Source: Bacteroidota bacterium (GTDB lineage Bacteria; Bacteroidota; Ignavibacteria; Ignavibacteriales; Ignavibacteriaceae). Taken from it: 64,000 nucleotides of DNA. Position 1 is the first letter of the stretch. Every line of letters starts with the position of its first letter. Below, piece by piece: positions 56,423 to 64,000 of this stretch. The stretch lies in NCBI GenBank assembly GCA_021815365.1, contig JAKAGZ010000006.1, positions 22,919 through 86,918 of the forward strand, in the 5' to 3' direction. The notes beneath the pieces were generated by a model. That model was not told the origin of the DNA, did not search any database, and saw nothing but the letters and a program-made list of their open reading frames with translations. Both the position numbers and the translations under genes were made by a program.

Positions 56423-57019
56423 ATGTTACACGAATTGATTGCAAAAAGATACAGCCCAAGAGCTTTTTCTGACAAGAAGATTGAACAGGAAAAAATTATA
56501 TCGTTGCTTGAGGCAGCAAGATGGTCACCTTCTTCGATGAATGAACAGCCGTGGAGATTTATAGTCGGCGCAAAAGGTGAAGGAAAAACTTATGATAAAA
56601 TATATGAATCATTATTTGAATTAAATCAGTTATGGGCTAAAAATGCCCCGGTGCTTATTCTGACAATGGCAAAAAATAATTATGAAAAGAATAATCATAC
56701 TAACACACACGCAGAGTATGATCTTGGTCAGGCAATTGCGAATTTAACTTTACAAGCCACAGCTTTGAATTTATATGTGCACCAAATGGGTGGATTTAAT
56801 TCTGATAAAGCAAGAGAGCTTTTTAATATCCCTGCAGAGTTTAAGCCAATGAGTGTTATTGCTGTTGGTTATTTAGGCGACCTTGAAAAATTACCAGAGC
56901 AGCTCCGTTCAAGAGAAAAAAATAAAAGAGAAAGGAAAAGGCTTTCTGAATTAGTGTTTGACGAATCATTCGGACACACAAGTAAATTAGTGCTGGATCA
57001 AAACAATGTCAGTCGATAA
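56423..57019 (+). CDS. nitroreductase family flavoprotein
   Basis: A 198-residue nitroreductase. FMN-binding segments are KRYSPRAFSDKKI at the start, AARWSPSSMNEQPWRFIV and VIAVGYLGD. It would reduce nitro-aromatic or quinone-like compounds with NAD(P)H. It is the third gene of the YceI-pirin operon, suggesting a role against electrophiles or redox stress. The preceding gap is 53 nt. Confidence 0.93.
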   Translation: MLHELIAKRYSPRAFSDKKIEQEKIISLLEAARWSPSSMNEQPWRFIVGAKGEGKTYDKIYESLFELNQLWAKNAPVLILTMAKNNYEKNNHTNTHAEYDLGQAIANLTLQATALNLYVHQMGGFNSDKARELFNIPAEFKPMSVIAVGYLGDLEKLPEQLRSREKNKRERKRLSELVFDESFGHTSKLVLDQNNVSR

Positions 57020-57041
57020 ACCATTTTAAACAGGAGATGAT

Positions 57042-57752
57042 ATGAAAAAAATAATTCATCGTGCTGATTCCAGGGGCAGATCAGAACTTGGGTGGCTACA
57101 CAGCAGGTTCAGCTTTAGTTTTGCTGATTACTATAACCCTGAAAAAATGGGTTTTGGACTTCTTCGTGTACTGAATGATGATATTGTGGAGCCGGGTACA
57201 GGTTTTGGTACACATCCACACGACAATATGGAAATTATTACAATTATTCTTGACGGTGAGCTGCAGCATAAGGACAGTATGGGCTCTGTCTCTGTTATTA
57301 AAAAAGACGAAGTTCAGGTCATGTCTGCCGGAAGCGGCATCACTCACTCAGAGATAAATCCTTCAGCAGATGAAAGGGTCAACCTTCTGCAGCTCTGGAT
57401 ATTTCCTAAAGAGAAGAATATTAAACCAAGATATGACCAGAAGAAATTCCCTGTTGAAGGAAGGAAAAATATTTTACAAACCGTTGCTTCCGGGTTTAAA
57501 ACTGAAGGATCATTATATATACATCAGGACGCTGCGATTACACTGGGAAATGCTGAAAAAGGAAATGCTGTGACTTACAAAAATTTTAAACCTGGTAACG
57601 GTGCTTATTTGTTTGTAATAAACGGAAAGATTAATTTATCAGAAGAAAAATTGAATGCGCGTGACGCACTTGGAGTCTGGGGAAAAGACCAGCTCGATAT
57701 TTATGCTGAAGAAAACAGTGAATTTGTAATTATAGAAATTCCTATGAACTAA
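57042..57752 (+). CDS. pirin family bicupin
   Basis: A 236-residue pirin (YhhW-like). The iron ligands are visible as H58, H60, H102 and E104 (THPHDNMEI and GITHSEINP). YhhW cleaves quercetin-like flavonols in vitro; other pirins act as redox sensors. The second cupin half is reduced but present. It follows the nitroreductase by 22 nt in the stress-type operon. Confidence 0.94.
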   Translation: MKKIIHRADSRGRSELGWLHSRFSFSFADYYNPEKMGFGLLRVLNDDIVEPGTGFGTHPHDNMEIITIILDGELQHKDSMGSVSVIKKDEVQVMSAGSGITHSEINPSADERVNLLQLWIFPKEKNIKPRYDQKKFPVEGRKNILQTVASGFKTEGSLYIHQDAAITLGNAEKGNAVTYKNFKPGNGAYLFVINGKINLSEEKLNARDALGVWGKDQLDIYAEENSEFVIIEIPMN

Positions 57753-57773
57753 TCGTAAAAAATATATAGAGAA

Positions 57774-58223
57774 ATGAAACTAGAAGATGAAATATCACAG
57801 AAAAAATTCAGGAATGAATATCATAAGGCTGCTGTGAATCTTATCTTTACATTCAACTGGCTGAGGACTTATCAGGAAAAAGTATTTAAGCCCAGGGGGA
57901 TAACTATGCAGCAATTCAACATTCTCAGGATATTGAGAGGACAGTATCCAAACCCTGCAAATATTAAACTGATACGTGAGAGGATGCTCGACAGAATGTC
58001 GGACTGCTCAAGGATTGTAGAAAAATTAAGACGCAAAGGATTAATTGAAAGAACCATTTGCCCGAAAGACAGAAGACATGTAGATGTAGTAATTAATAAG
58101 AATGGACTTGAACTTCTCTCAAAGCTGGATTCGGTTAGTGAAGAAGTGGATAAATATCTCTCCAGGCTGAACGAAGAAGAAGTGACCAAGCTGAATGAAT
58201 TGTTAGACAAATTAAGAGGATGA
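57774..58223 (+). CDS. MarR family transcriptional regulator
   Basis: A 149-residue MarR regulator. The winged helix spans about 45-115: GITMQQFNILRILRGQYP, the recognition helix MLDRMSDCSRIVEKLRRKGL, and wing ERTICPKDRRHVDVVIN. A cysteine sits in the recognition segment (SDCSR), a possible redox sensor. It is last in the YceI operon and the likely ligand of the dyad at 55139-55177, giving autoregulation. Its 3' end is 3 nt from the convergent oxidoreductase gene. Confidence 0.93.
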   Translation: MKLEDEISQKKFRNEYHKAAVNLIFTFNWLRTYQEKVFKPRGITMQQFNILRILRGQYPNPANIKLIRERMLDRMSDCSRIVEKLRRKGLIERTICPKDRRHVDVVINKNGLELLSKLDSVSEEVDKYLSRLNEEEVTKLNELLDKLRG

Positions 58224-58226
58224 TAA

Positions 58227-59396
58227 TTAATCTATTATAACTTTCGCAACATCAATTAGAAGACTTGGTTTGTTAACAAGTGCGATCATAAATAATTTGT
58301 TCATCGTTCTTTTTTCAGGAGCGACTTCTTTTATTTTTCTCATTATCTTATTAAAGTCATTGTCAGTAAATCCATAGATGCCTTCTTTCAACCTGTTGAA
58401 AATTTCGTGAGTTTTACCTCTTTCATTGTGCCATTCTTTGTCATAGCTGTAAATATGTTTCAGATTATTTTTCCTTATTGCTTCGCCGGCAATTCTCCCC
58501 GCAATACTTCCTCCCATCATTCCGCTTGCAATTCCTCCTCCGCTGAGCGGATTAACCTGCCTTGCTGCGTCACCAGCGAGCATAATTCCTTCACCGGAAA
58601 TTTGTTCAAGAGTTACACTGCACGGTACACCTCCTGCAACCTGTGTCAATATTGAAGCCTGTGGATATAACCTATCGAGATTACTGTTAAGATAAGATAG
58701 TGCAGATCTTTTTTTCCCTTCCATTCCGTCAATACCCAAACCAACATTAGCAATATCCGATCCTTTTGGAAAGACCCAGAAGTACCCACCCGGTGCAACA
58801 TCTTTTCCGAAATAGAAGTAGAGCGTATCCTGGTTTACGGAAACGTTTGCTGCGGTTACCTGGAAACAACATTCCATATCCCTGAAATCAATATGTGTTT
58901 TTAATCCTGCCCATCTGCCTACTCGTGATTCAGTCCCATCTGCGCCGATAACAATTTTCGAACGGATAATTTTCTGCTCACCTCTGTATTCTACTTTAAC
59001 GCCGCAGGTCTTTCCGTTCTCTCTTATTAAGCCGTTAACGTAGGCGCGTGTTACAACTTCAGCACCGGCTTTTGATGCATTCTTTGCCAGTTCGTAATCG
59101 AAAATTCTTCTTTCCAGCACGTATCCCTGTACTGATTTAAAATCAATTACAACTTCATTTCCGTCAGGTGAGGTGAAAGAAAATTTAGAAATTTTTGCTG
59201 TTATCCATTTATCATCTGGTTCAATAAATTTTTCAACGCTTCTTTTAGTTACAGCTTCACCACATCTTACGGGGTATCCGACATCGCGGTCTTTTTCAAG
59301 CATTAGTACCGATACACCTTGTTCTGCAGCACATCTTGCAGCCATTGATCCTGCAGGACCTGCGCCTACTACAATAACATCGTATTCATTTTTCAA
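58227..59396 (-). CDS. geranylgeranyl reductase family FAD-dependent oxidoreductase
   Basis: A 389-residue flavoprotein. The FAD motif is DVIVVGAGPAGSMAARCAAE, followed by RCGEAVTKRSVEKF, the substrate-side PGGYFWVFPKG, and the second FAD motif GIMLAGDAARQVNPLSGGGI. The family saturates geranylgeranyl chains of chlorophyll, menaquinone or archaeal lipids. A UbiA prenyltransferase lies at 60012-60848, across a non-coding gap. The exact substrate is unknown. Confidence 0.92.
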   Translation of the reverse strand: MKNEYDVIVVGAGPAGSMAARCAAEQGVSVLMLEKDRDVGYPVRCGEAVTKRSVEKFIEPDDKWITAKISKFSFTSPDGNEVVIDFKSVQGYVLERRIFDYELAKNASKAGAEVVTRAYVNGLIRENGKTCGVKVEYRGEQKIIRSKIVIGADGTESRVGRWAGLKTHIDFRDMECCFQVTAANVSVNQDTLYFYFGKDVAPGGYFWVFPKGSDIANVGLGIDGMEGKKRSALSYLNSNLDRLYPQASILTQVAGGVPCSVTLEQISGEGIMLAGDAARQVNPLSGGGIASGMMGGSIAGRIAGEAIRKNNLKHIYSYDKEWHNERGKTHEIFNRLKEGIYGFTDNDFNKIMRKIKEVAPEKRTMNKLFMIALVNKPSLLIDVAKVIID

Positions 59397-59525
59397 TAGA
59401 ATTTTCCTCGTGGTTTATAAATCTTCAATAAGTTAAAGCATTAATTGAAAAACCAAATCTGTTCAAAACAAATTATGGAAATTGCCGGAAATCGTTAACC
59501 TGATTTAGTATCAGATGTTTTCAAA

Positions 59526-59664
59526 AATAATGTAATAAGGTTTTTCTACTGCTCTTTATTTTTAGCTACTAAGGTTTTGAACAAATCATAAGGTCTTAAC
59601 CTTATTGTTAAACACAACCTTAGTAGCAAAAGCAAAGCATAACAGCAAACCTTATTACATTATT
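59526..59664. repeat. 139-bp foldback element (non-coding gap 59397-60011)
   Basis: The 615-bp gap holds one long hairpin-forming element. The ends AATAATGTAATAAGGTTT (59526-59543) and AAACCTTATTACATTATT (59647-59664) are perfectly inverted over 18 bp. Concentric inner stems are GCTACTAAGGTT/AACCTTAGTAGC (59565-59576, 59616-59627) and ATAAGGT/ACCTTAT (59588-59594, 59599-59605). The AAGGTT motif recurs in each stem. No target-site duplication or gene is seen, and the rest of the gap is featureless. Confidence 0.85.
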
Positions 59665-60011
59665 GTGATATATATTTCGCCAATAATTATCTGCCATAGT
59701 TCACGCTGTAACAGAACCACTTTAATTTAGCATCCCGCAGCAGCCGGACTAAGCCATCAGTTGTGTGAAATGGGGTTTAAATCCGGTTCTGAAAAAATCA
59801 TCCTAAACAAACAACGTCACAACTTTTTTTGTTATCCTAAATTTAATTTGGACAGCATCGGAAAATGCCGAAATCAGGCGTTCAATATATTAAACCTTTT
59901 GGTAATTGTGAATTCCAAATTGTATTTTCCTATACACACTTTTTATCATTATAATTTTTAATTATTATTGATAACCCAGAATTGGTCACTATGTGAAAAG
60001 ATCAATGAATT

Positions 60012-60848
60012 ATGAATAAGTTAAAAGCAGTTTTTATAATTTCCCGCCCTGTTAACTTCGTCATATCTTTTTTTGCCGTTATAATTGGTGCTGTGATTGC
60101 TTCGGCACATTCCCTGAATACAATAAATATTTTAGCCGGTTCCCTTGCAAGTGCTTTTGCCTGTTCAGCAGGTAATGTTATAAATGATATTTTTGATCTT
60201 GAGATAGATAAGATAAATAAACCCGGCAGGGTTTTGCCGGCAAATTTATTGTCTGTTAATTCTGCAAAATATTTATACACTGTTCTGGTGATTATTTCTT
60301 TGGTACTTTCTGCTTCGAACGGGTTGTGGTCAATCATATTCGTTTCAGTTGTAAACATTGTTTTATTGCTGTACAGCCTTTACCTGAAAAAAATAATTTT
60401 GGTAGGAAATATCACTATCGCAATACTTACTTCTTTGGCAGTTATCTACGGCGGGATGATTGCAGGAAATGTCAGAGCTGCTTTTATTCCTGCATCCTTT
60501 GCTTTACTGATAAATCTTCTCAGGGAGATAATCAAAGATATGGAAGATGTTAAAGGAGATTCTGATAACAGTGTAATTACTTTCCCGCATAAGTATGGTT
60601 TTATCTCCGCTAAAAAAATAATTTTTGTCCTGACCTTTATCCTGATGTTTGCCACTCTCTATCCTTTTCTTTTTAAAATTTACCGGATAGAATATTTCGT
60701 TGTAATAATGATAGTAGTAAATCCTGTCCTAATCTATTTTTTAAAATCCTTGTTTGAAGATGATTCGGGAAAAAACCTGAAGAGATTAAGTTTCATTTTA
60801 AAGTTAAATATGCTCTTTGGATTAATTGCAATTTATCTCGGTGCCTGA
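60012..60848 (+). CDS. UbiA-family prenyltransferase
   Basis: A 278-residue integral membrane prenyltransferase with eight or nine helices. The first diphosphate-binding motif is NDIFDLEIDKINKPGR (N58, D59, D62, D66), the second DMEDVKGDSDN. It resembles geranylgeranylglycerol-phosphate geranylgeranyltransferases, but other UbiA substrates (menaquinone or heme precursors) are possible. With the reductase at 58227 it may act on the same prenyl chain. The next gene starts 6 nt later. Confidence 0.9.
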   Translation: MNKLKAVFIISRPVNFVISFFAVIIGAVIASAHSLNTINILAGSLASAFACSAGNVINDIFDLEIDKINKPGRVLPANLLSVNSAKYLYTVLVIISLVLSASNGLWSIIFVSVVNIVLLLYSLYLKKIILVGNITIAILTSLAVIYGGMIAGNVRAAFIPASFALLINLLREIIKDMEDVKGDSDNSVITFPHKYGFISAKKIIFVLTFILMFATLYPFLFKIYRIEYFVVIMIVVNPVLIYFLKSLFEDDSGKNLKRLSFILKLNMLFGLIAIYLGA

Positions 60849-60854
60849 CAGCTT

Positions 60855-61505
60855 ATGGAAGCAATGAAAAATTTTGATAATTCATTTTTAACATCCAGGG
60901 TAAGACTGATAGCTGGAACAGATGAAGCAGGCAGAGGTCCGCTTGCGGGCCCGGTTGTAGCTGCATCAGTTATTTTTTCTCACGATACTTTTATAGAAGG
61001 AGTTAATGATTCCAAGAAGCTTACCGAAGCCGAGAGAGAAAAGCTTCTGCCGCAGATAATTGAGCAGTCGCTTGCTTGCTCGGTCTCTGTTATTTCTCAC
61101 GCACAAATAGACAGGATAAATATTCTGCAGGCTTCTCTGCTTGCAATGTTCACAGCAGTTTCGAGGCTGAAAATAATCCCTGATTTAATACTTGCCGACG
61201 GGAATAAAAAATTTGAATTTTCATCCGGCGGCTGCAGGGCAGTCATTCCGATTGTAAAGGGTGATGGAAAATCTTTTTCAATCGCCGCAGCTTCAATAAT
61301 TGCTAAGGTTGCAAGGGACAGGATAATGAAAAGGCTTGACCCGAAATTTCCCGAATACTTATGGGCAAAAAATAAAGGCTACCCGACAAGAGAACACATC
61401 AATGCAGTGAAGCTGTATGGACCTTCTCCCCTGCACAGGAAAACTTTTTTAAAAAATATTCTGCCTGAATATTCCTCTGCGAAAGAGTACGAACTGAGGG
61501 AATAA
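60855..61505 (+). CDS. rnhB: ribonuclease HII
   Basis: A 216-residue RNase HII that cuts the RNA strand of RNA-DNA hybrids and removes single ribonucleotides from DNA. The active site is seen in GTDEAGRGPLAGPVVAASV (D23, E24) and the later LADGNKKF aspartate, with SIAAASIIAKVARDRIM typical of the family. It is followed 2 nt later by yraN, a common pairing. Confidence 0.96.
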   Translation: MEAMKNFDNSFLTSRVRLIAGTDEAGRGPLAGPVVAASVIFSHDTFIEGVNDSKKLTEAEREKLLPQIIEQSLACSVSVISHAQIDRINILQASLLAMFTAVSRLKIIPDLILADGNKKFEFSSGGCRAVIPIVKGDGKSFSIAAASIIAKVARDRIMKRLDPKFPEYLWAKNKGYPTREHINAVKLYGPSPLHRKTFLKNILPEYSSAKEYELRE

Positions 61506-61507
61506 AA

Positions 61508-61894
61508 ATGAACCGCATGGTAACACACAAAACCTCAAAAGAATTTGGAAAAGAAGGCGAGGACATGGCTGAGAGAATGCTTCGATCAAAAAATTTCAGT
61601 ATCATCGAAAGAAATTACAGATTTGGCAAAACAGGAGAGATTGATATTATTGCAGAGGACCCGGAAACACAGCAGCTTGTTTTTGTTGAAGTGAAAACCA
61701 GGCAGAACCTTGAGTTTGGCGACCCCGTGCTTGCTATCACAAAAAATAAAATAGCTCAGCTAAAAAAAGTTGCCGCCGCATACCTTTATGATAAAGAAAT
61801 AAAAGAAATAGATTGCCGTTTTGATGTTGTTACAGTGTTGTTCAGAGGTGAAATGAAGCCGGAAATAAAACATTACGTGAATGCGTTTTATTGA
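61508..61894 (+). CDS. YraN/UPF0102 family nuclease-fold protein
   Basis: A 128-residue restriction-endonuclease-fold protein. EFGKEGEDMAERML, GEIDIIAED and VFVEVKTRQNLEFG (the D...ExK core) identify the YraN/UPF0102 family. A role in DNA processing or competence is proposed for relatives. An ATG 9 nt downstream (MVTHKT) is an alternative start. It sits 2 nt behind rnhB. The 180 bp after it hold no recognised feature. Confidence 0.92.
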   Translation: MNRMVTHKTSKEFGKEGEDMAERMLRSKNFSIIERNYRFGKTGEIDIIAEDPETQQLVFVEVKTRQNLEFGDPVLAITKNKIAQLKKVAAAYLYDKEIKEIDCRFDVVTVLFRGEMKPEIKHYVNAFY

Positions 61895-62074
61895 GAGCTT
61901 AGCCGGTGTACATTTTTCTTTGTGAAATTTTATCTATAAATGTGTTAGCCACATAAACTGAATAATACTTTTTAGTAATCCCCTGCATTTTTTATCTCAC
62001 TCTTATTGAGTATCTTTTCGCATTGGCTTATTATTTTTCGAGAACTCTGAAATTATAAAACATTAAATCTGAAA

Positions 62075-62866
62075 ATGTTTGAAAGCAAACGGTACTATCA
62101 ACTTGAAGAAAAGCTGAATGAATTCTTCATTATGCTTGGGGGCATATCGGCTTTTTCGATCGCTTTTTTCAAAAATGTTTTTCTTCCTCCTTATGAATTC
62201 GGTGAGGTTAAGAAACACATGGATGAGCTTGGCGTTAAGACTTTACCGATAGTAAGCGTTACAGGCTTTATCATAGGGCTTGTGCTCGCTATGCAAAGCC
62301 AGCCTGTAATGGCAAGATTCGGTGCTGAATCATTTTTGCCGAGCATGGTCGCTTTGTCTGTTGTAAGAGAGCTTGGTCCAGTTATCACAGCGTTAATTTT
62401 TGCCGGAAGGGTAAGCTCAGGGATTGGTGCAGAGCTTGGCTCTATGAGAGTGACAGAACAGATAGATGCAATGGAAGTCTCAGCGATAAATCCGTTTAAG
62501 TTTTTAGTTGTGACACGGGTTCTTGCCTGTGTATTTATTCTTCCTATGCTTACAGTTTATGTTGATTTTATTGCAATACTCGGCGGCTATGCCGCTGTTG
62601 CATTAATATTGAATATGAATTTTCAATTGTATGTAAATTCACTTTTGCCCTCACTCCTGTTTAGTGATGTACTTCCCGGAATTGCAAAAACATTTTTCTT
62701 CGGATTTATAGTCGGCATTGTTGGTTCTTATAAAGGCTACATGGCGGATAATGGAACGGTTGGAGTCGGCAAAGCTTCTACAAGCTCGGTTGTTATTTCT
62801 TCACTGATGATATTGGTAATGGATATGGTTTTGGTTAAGATCACACTTATATTCTGGAGCCTCTGA
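62075..62866 (+). CDS. mlaE: MlaE-type ABC transporter permease
   Basis: A 263-residue permease of the MlaE/YrbE family, with five or six helices. Conserved segments are VTGFIIGLVLAMQSQPVMARFG, VRELGPVITALIFAGRVSSG and ELGSMRVTEQIDAM. With MlaF and MlaD it moves phospholipids between the inner and outer membranes. Its stop overlaps the MlaF start by one base (TGATG). Confidence 0.95.
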   Translation: MFESKRYYQLEEKLNEFFIMLGGISAFSIAFFKNVFLPPYEFGEVKKHMDELGVKTLPIVSVTGFIIGLVLAMQSQPVMARFGAESFLPSMVALSVVRELGPVITALIFAGRVSSGIGAELGSMRVTEQIDAMEVSAINPFKFLVVTRVLACVFILPMLTVYVDFIAILGGYAAVALILNMNFQLYVNSLLPSLLFSDVLPGIAKTFFFGFIVGIVGSYKGYMADNGTVGVGKASTSSVVISSLMILVMDMVLVKITLIFWSL

Positions 62867-63618
62867 TGGTGGTGGAAGTAAAAAATCTTTCCAAGTCTTT
62901 TGGCAATCATATCGTTCTGGATAATATTTCTCTGAAAATTTCTGAAGGAGAAAACTTTGTGATTTTCGGGAGAAGCGGCACGGGGAAGAGTGTTCTTTTA
63001 AAATGTATTGTAAGATTATTGCTGCCAGACTCAGGCGAGATTTTTATTGACGGGCAGAATATCCTGAATTTATCCGAGAAGGAATTGAACAAGATCAGGA
63101 AGTATATCGGATTTGTTTTTCAAAGCTCTGCGCTTTACGATTCAATGACTGTGAAAGAGAACCTCGAATTTCCATTGATCAGGAATTTTGAATTTACCGC
63201 TGAGGAAAGAGAAAATAAAATCAGATCTGTGCTCGAAAAGGTAGACCTTGCTGGTGCAATAAATAAAATGCCTGCTGAACTTTCCGGCGGTATGAAAAAA
63301 AGGATAGGGCTTGCAAGGTCAATAATCACCGAACCCAAACTTATTTTATATGATGAGCCGACAACAGGGCTTGATCCTATCACTACAAAAGAGATCAGCC
63401 ATTTGATAGTTGAGCTGCAGAAAGATCTGAATGTTACGGCGATTGTTGTCACTCACGATCTTGTGTGTGCACATATTGTTGCCAATCACGCAATAGTATT
63501 AAAGGACGGGAAGATCAGGTACGAAGGGGCGCTGGGTAAACTGACCTCGACTGATGATGAATTTTTGAATGATTTTTTTGATAATGAATATTTTGAAGAC
63601 AAAAATGGGAGAAAGTAA
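62866..63618 (+). CDS. mlaF: MlaF-type ABC transporter ATPase
   Basis: A 250-residue ABC ATPase: Walker A GRSGTGKS, the Q-loop VFQSSALYDSMT, the ABC signature ELSGGMKKR, and Walker B LILYDEPTTGLDP. The signature and the SALYDSMTVKENL loop match MlaF-type ATPases that power MCE-domain lipid transport. It is coupled on both sides: ATG overlaps the permease stop, and its TAA overlaps the MlaD start (TAATG). Confidence 0.95.
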   Translation: MVVEVKNLSKSFGNHIVLDNISLKISEGENFVIFGRSGTGKSVLLKCIVRLLLPDSGEIFIDGQNILNLSEKELNKIRKYIGFVFQSSALYDSMTVKENLEFPLIRNFEFTAEERENKIRSVLEKVDLAGAINKMPAELSGGMKKRIGLARSIITEPKLILYDEPTTGLDPITTKEISHLIVELQKDLNVTAIVVTHDLVCAHIVANHAIVLKDGKIRYEGALGKLTSTDDEFLNDFFDNEYFEDKNGRK

Positions 63619-64000
63619 TGGCTAATAAAACTGTTCCCGCAAGGCTGGGGATATTTATTTTTATAGGCTTTATACTTTTTGTGATCGGAATTTTTCTGAT
63701 CGGCAAGAAGGGGGCTTTCTGGGGAAGCTCTTTTAAAGTGAAAGCCTATTTTACAAATGTGCAGGGACTCAGAAACGGAGCTGTTGTACGCTTAAGCGGT
63801 ATTGATGTCGGCAGTGTCAGTTCCATCAAAATTGTTCCTGATACTACCGGCAGAGTTGAAGTGACGATGGGCTTGTCGAGAGATATTCAGAGATTTATCA
63901 GGACAGATACAAGAGCCACAATCGAGACCGAAGGACTTGTAGGTAATAAAGTCGTTGTGCTCGAGATCGGAAGCAGCACTGCTGAAGAAGTTAAAGACGG
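63618..64000 (+). CDS. mlaD: MlaD-type MCE domain protein (cut by window edge)
   Basis: The first 127 codons of a membrane-anchored MCE protein are visible. An N-terminal helix (about 8-28, LGIFIFIGFILFVIGIFLIG) is followed by the MCE domain (FKVKAYFTNVQGLRNGAVVR, LSGIDVGSVSSIKI, IETEGLVGNKVVVLEIG). It binds phospholipid in the periplasm for the MlaEF transporter. The C-terminus is outside the window. Confidence 0.93.
   Translation, partial: MANKTVPARLGIFIFIGFILFVIGIFLIGKKGAFWGSSFKVKAYFTNVQGLRNGAVVRLSGIDVGSVSSIKIVPDTTGRVEVTMGLSRDIQRFIRTDTRATIETEGLVGNKVVVLEIGSSTAEEVKD

Noticed and set aside
59761..59961. 66-residue open frame in the 59.4-60.0 kb gap
   Set aside because: Poor residue composition, no ribosome binding site, no family resemblance; most likely chance.
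61895..62074. 180-bp gap before mlaE searched for tRNA or riboswitch
   Set aside because: No cloverleaf, no stable hairpin and no known leader motif seen.

Overview
The window reads as a chromosomal segment of a member of the Ignavibacteria/Chlorobi side of the FCB group. Two secreted proteins end in the Por/type IX sorting domain with the NYPNPFNP signature typical of Ignavibacteria. The DNA is AT-rich, genes are closely packed on both strands, and the core genes (mitochondrial-type aconitase, long-form IspH, BatA/DUF4159/DUF4175 proteins, GWxTD protein, LptE, MlaEFD) suit a Gram-negative, free-living bacterium. No rRNA, tRNA, CRISPR array, prophage or full transposase was found. Several genes appear to start with TTG or GTG.

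Layout. 1-4.8 kb: a cut-off sigma54 response regulator, aconitase, a DUF2975/XRE membrane-regulator pair with a clear promoter and dyad operator, and DoxX. 5-12.6 kb: BatA-like vWA protein, HflX, a HutH-like ammonia-lyase with an SSG instead of ASG cofactor triad, RmuC, a GNAT enzyme and a Cys-cluster acidic protein. 12.7-13.0 kb: a cluster of small hairpins. 13-18.7 kb: EVE protein, DUF4159 and DUF4175 proteins, and a CDF metal exporter with an N-D-D-D site. 19-23.7 kb: a four-gene signalling block (PAS kinase, sigma54 regulator, STAS protein, double-receiver PP2C phosphatase). 23.7-34.8 kb: RF1, a DUF6314 protein, an intact small-protein/nucleotidyltransferase pair, IspH, DsbD N-domain protein, nitronate monooxygenase-like enzyme, sugar nucleotidyltransferase, MetK-AhcY, a decaying second small-protein/nucleotidyltransferase locus, and a TIGR01777 epimerase. 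35-37.6 kb: two type IX cargo proteins. 37.8-55 kb: a long same-strand run of RNA modification (MiaB, RimO), envelope (SPOR, LptE, GT2, GT9, CdsA, Omp85) and maintenance genes with a receiver-less sigma54 activator. 55-58.2 kb: a YceI-YceI-nitroreductase-pirin-MarR operon behind a promoter embedded in a near-perfect dyad. 58.2-64 kb: geranylgeranyl-reductase-like and UbiA enzymes around a 139-bp foldback element, RNase HII, YraN and MlaE-MlaF-MlaD (last one cut off).

The strongest unusual signal is a set of small palindromic repeats. One GC-rich palindrome of about 20 bp occurs in several intergenic places, once inside another hairpin repeat whose uninterrupted form can be reconstructed, and a relative lies in frame inside miaB. 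A different palindrome lies in frame inside the EVE-domain gene. Both type IX cargo genes carry 7-bp tandem repeats in their coding sequence. Two larger MITE-like elements (18.9 kb and 59.5 kb) complete the picture. Second in interest are the two operator/promoter dyads and the eroding nucleotidyltransferase cassette.
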